64,000 nucleotides of DNA from Ptiloglossa arizonensis (Eukaryota; Arthropoda; Insecta; Hymenoptera; Colletidae): NCBI RefSeq assembly GCF_051014685.1, contig NW_027478540.1, forward strand, positions 247,501 to 311,500. Reading direction: 5' to 3'. The translations under genes and the position numbers were made by a program. The first letter of the stretch is position 1; each line of letters opens with the position of its first letter. Of this stretch, positions 60,415-64,000 are shown piece after piece. Under the pieces are notes generated by a model that was not told the origin of the DNA, made no database searches, and saw nothing but the letters and a program-made list of their open reading frames with translations.

Positions 60415-61335
60415 GATTAAATGATTATAATATTTGTAATTTCTATTATAAATCGTTTGATCTATAGTTAAATTAGACACTAATACTCTAAATACATATT
60501 TAATATATTTTTTAATCTCTTCAGCCTCTAGAAGAATTTTATTCATACTATTTACTGTATATAATGATATATACAGAATCGGAAATAAACCTAATTATTT
60601 AATTATAATAATTATTTTTTTTCACTGATCTTAGAAATTGGGTTGTACTCTTTAAGTGTTCGATTCATTTCTTTAATTTATTCATTTAATTGAATTGATC
60701 TATTCTTTATAATAACTTTAATAAAATTAATCCCTATAATTATTATAGAACTCATATTAAAATTTAATAATGAAATTTATTTTATTTGCCTAATTAATGT
60801 AATTATTGCCCCTATCATTTGCTTAAACAAAAAAATCAATCATAATAATTATTGGATATTCATCTGTTATACAAACATCTATTATAGTTATTTTATTAAT
60901 AATTAACAAAGATACATTTTTAACATATTTCATTTTATATTCAATCATTTCTTTAATTTTAATTTTTATATTTAAAATAATAAAGATTAACTCTTCTTCC
61001 TTATTTAATATATTAACCTCTAATAAAAGAAAAATTATTTTATACTCAATAATTATTATGTACACAAATTTCCCACCTATAGCACTCTTTATACTGAAAT
61101 GAATCGTCCTAGAAACATTAATAAATTCAAGAATAAATTTATACTTTTAATAATTGTATATCTTTTTATAAGATTAATTACATCATGAAATTATTTAAAT
61201 ATATCCTTCTTATATTTTTTCCCTTCAATTAAATAAAAAATATATAACAAAATTAACCTTAATTTTCTAAACTATTATCTATTTTTAACTTTGTTAATAT
61301 TTATATTTATATTTATGATATACTGGTTATATTAA
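60415..61335 (+). pseudogene. nad2: Terminal NUMT copy of mitochondrial nad2, 5'-truncated
   Basis: This is the only nad2 copy that continues to its natural end (TAA 61333-61335). In the mitochondrial code it gives YFLISLASS, SFNWIDLFFMMTLMKLIP, YSSVMQTSIMVILLM, TNFPPMALFMLKWIV and a hydrophobic tail. ND2 is a membrane subunit of complex I. The start codon and roughly the first 20-30 codons are missing at the array junction, and frame changes occur near the start and near 61145. It keeps TGA (Trp) at 61100-61102, where all six spacer long copies have TAA, so it is closer to the founding sequence. Type B start (GATCTATAG). Confidence 0.92.
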
Positions 61336-61354
61336 TTTTTAACATAAATAATAT

Positions 61355-62866
<1,512 letters not shown>

Positions 62867-62871
<5 letters not shown>

Positions 62872-62931
62872 TATGGCAGATTAGCGCATGAATTTAAGAT
62901 TCATTTATAAAATTTAATATTTTTATTAAAA
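62867..62931 (+). tRNA. trnL2: NUMT copy of mitochondrial tRNA-Leu(UUR)
   Basis: Acceptor CTTAATA pairs with TATTAAA except at the first position. The D-stem begins GCAG. Anticodon stem ATGAA/TTCAT encloses loop TTTAAGA with anticodon TAA (62895-62897). The position between cox1 and cox2, overlapping the cox1 stop by five bases, is the usual insect one. Confidence 0.9.
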
Positions 62932-63615
62932 ATGTCCCATTGAAAAATAATTAATTTCCAAGACCCCAATTCGCCATATGCCGATAATTTAAATCTTTTT
63001 CACAACTTCACAATAATTATAATAATTATAATCTCTTCATTAACTCTAATAATAATATTAGATATTTTTACTAATAAATTTATCAATCGATTTTTACTTA
63101 AAAATCATCATATTGAAATTGTATGAACTTTACTCCCAATAATAATTTTAGGAGTAATTGCACTTCCTTCTTTAAAAACCCTATATTTTATTGATGAACT
63201 ACGAATACCCGTATACTTAACAATCAAATAAATTGGGCACCAATGATATTGATCCTATGAATACCTAGAATTTAATAATTTAAATTTTGACTCCTATATA
63301 GATAAAGATTTAAATAATATTTACATTTTTCGTCTCCTAGACGTAGATAATCGAATAATTATTCCATCTAATACACTAATTCGAATATTAACAACATCAA
63401 ACGACGTAATTCACTCTTGAACTGTTCCGTCTTTAGGCTTAAAAATAGACTCAGTACCAGGGCGAATTAATCAAATGAAGTTAATTACTAATCGACCTGG
63501 AGTATTTTTCGGACAATGTTCTGAAATCTGCGGAGCTAATCACAGATTTATGCCAATTGTTGTGGAAAGAACTAATTATTCAAACTTTATTAATTGAATT
63601 AACAACCAAAATTAA
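62932..63615 (+). pseudogene. cox2: NUMT copy of mitochondrial cox2 (cytochrome c oxidase subunit II)
   Basis: Starts ATG right after trnL2 and reads 228 codons to TAA at 63615 in the mitochondrial code with one internal stop. COX2 receives electrons from cytochrome c through its CuA centre. Seen here: an N-terminal hairpin region (PNSPYADNLNLFHNF), the motif [31 protein letters not shown] and the CuA loop [15 protein letters not shown]. The stop is TAA at 63229-63231, codon 100, where a Thr or Ser is expected before IGHQW. Otherwise the frame is intact, so this copy is less damaged than cox1. Confidence 0.96.
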
Positions 63616-63653
63616 ATTTTAACCTACTCATATAATATTTAATTAAATCAAAT

Positions 63654-63713
63654 CATTAGATGTCTCACAAAAGAATTGATTTTTTAAATCAAATTATAGT
63701 AATAAATTACTTC
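63654..63713 (+). tRNA. trnK: Truncated mitochondrial tRNA-Lys
   Basis: Acceptor 5' strand CATTAGA, anticodon stem TTGAT/ATCAA, loop TTTTTAA with anticodon TTT (63683-63685). The 3' acceptor strand expected after AATTACTT is missing, because nuclear repeat sequence starts there. Position after cox2 is standard for insects. The 38 bases between cox2 and this gene are AT-rich filler. Confidence 0.82.
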
Positions 63714-64000
63714 ACTTTTTATTTTAAAACTTTAAGGATCATCTCTTTACTTCGAAGCTCGATCAAAATTAATTTCTATAAGTTCTTAATCATTTGTAAT
63801 GCATCAATAAGATGAACATTGTTCGATTAATATTGGGAACATGCATGAATGTTAGTAAAACTCGCGGAAATGAATAAACATTCACCGAAACTATTCGCCT
63901 TCGCAGATTTTGCAATATCTTGACGTTTATTTACCATAATTATTAACAATTGTCGTAGTACCATAGTTTAAATAATTATTAACAATGCCCTAGTATAAAT
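63714..64000 (+). repeat. Right-flank copy of the nuclear repeat, running off the window
   Basis: Recognisably the same sequence as the spacer inserts (TTTTAAAACTTTAAG, ATCTCTTTACTT, GATCGA.., GGGAACATGC, TTCGCCTTCGCAGA), same orientation as S1, but more diverged than the spacers are from each other. It is probably the genomic sequence next to the NUMT from which the spacer inserts were captured. Confidence 0.82.

Noticed and set aside
3209..60424. Very long open frames in the arrays (up to about 2230 codons), coding Phe/Ser/Arg-rich or Lys/Arg/Asn/Glu-rich repeats
   Set aside because: The 20-bp unit has no stop codon in any of the six frames, and 20 is not a multiple of 3, so all three frames of a strand give the same cyclic peptide. 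Frames on opposite strands overlap fully, and indels of 20 bp change the frame freely. There is no coding constraint.
24930..61065. Small open frames of 65-83 codons in the spacers, for example 24930-25172, 37093-37290 and 60823-61065
   Set aside because: They are antisense or standard-code readings of nad2 pseudogene sequence; the sense strand gives ND2 in the mitochondrial code.

Overview
This looks like a nuclear region of an insect genome, most likely a hymenopteran. The evidence is insect-type mitochondrial pseudogenes that read correctly only in the invertebrate mitochondrial code, bee/wasp-like COX2 and ND2 sequence, and an insect-style LTR retroelement. No intact cellular protein gene was found. 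About 47 kb of the 64 kb is a simple pyrimidine/purine satellite. The rest is nuclear mitochondrial DNA (NUMT), a nuclear repeat embedded in that NUMT, and a decayed retrotransposon.

Layout. (1) 1-2289: minus-strand LTR element with a candidate 5' LTR, a tRNA-Pro-like primer site, and a 537-codon gag-pol reading frame running off the left edge. (2) 2290-3360: NUMT fragment with nad5, trnH and the end of nad4, all minus strand. (3) 3361-60414: seven satellite arrays (A1-A7) separated by six spacers (S1-S6). Arrays are built from a 20-bp unit (8-mer TTTCTCCG plus 12-mer TTTCTTTCTTCG). All except A1 switch strand internally, purine-rich first and then pyrimidine-rich. Every spacer has the form ND2 (+), nuclear repeat, ND2 (-), so each array edge facing a spacer abuts the same truncation point near the start of nad2. 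(4) 60415-63713: NUMT with nad2, cox1, trnL2, cox2 and a truncated trnK, all plus strand, with frameshifts and nonsense codons. (5) 63714-64000: the right flank, an older copy of the nuclear repeat found inside the spacers.

How the parts relate. The left fragment (nad5-trnH-nad4) and right fragment (nad2-cox1-trnL2-cox2-trnK) are in the order and relative orientation expected of one linear insect mtDNA segment. The satellite occupies the place where the nad4-to-nad2 interval should be. The simplest reading is a single NUMT that was colonised or partly replaced by a satellite. It was then amplified by inverted duplication (a palindrome around A2) and by a tandem duplication of about 16 kb (A3-S3-A4-S4 versus A5-S5-A6-S6). 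Higher-order repeats inside arrays (for example 1806 bp x3 and 1802 bp x2) are nearly identical, so homogenisation is recent. The very long reading frames in the arrays are a by-product of a unit with no stop codon in any of six frames.
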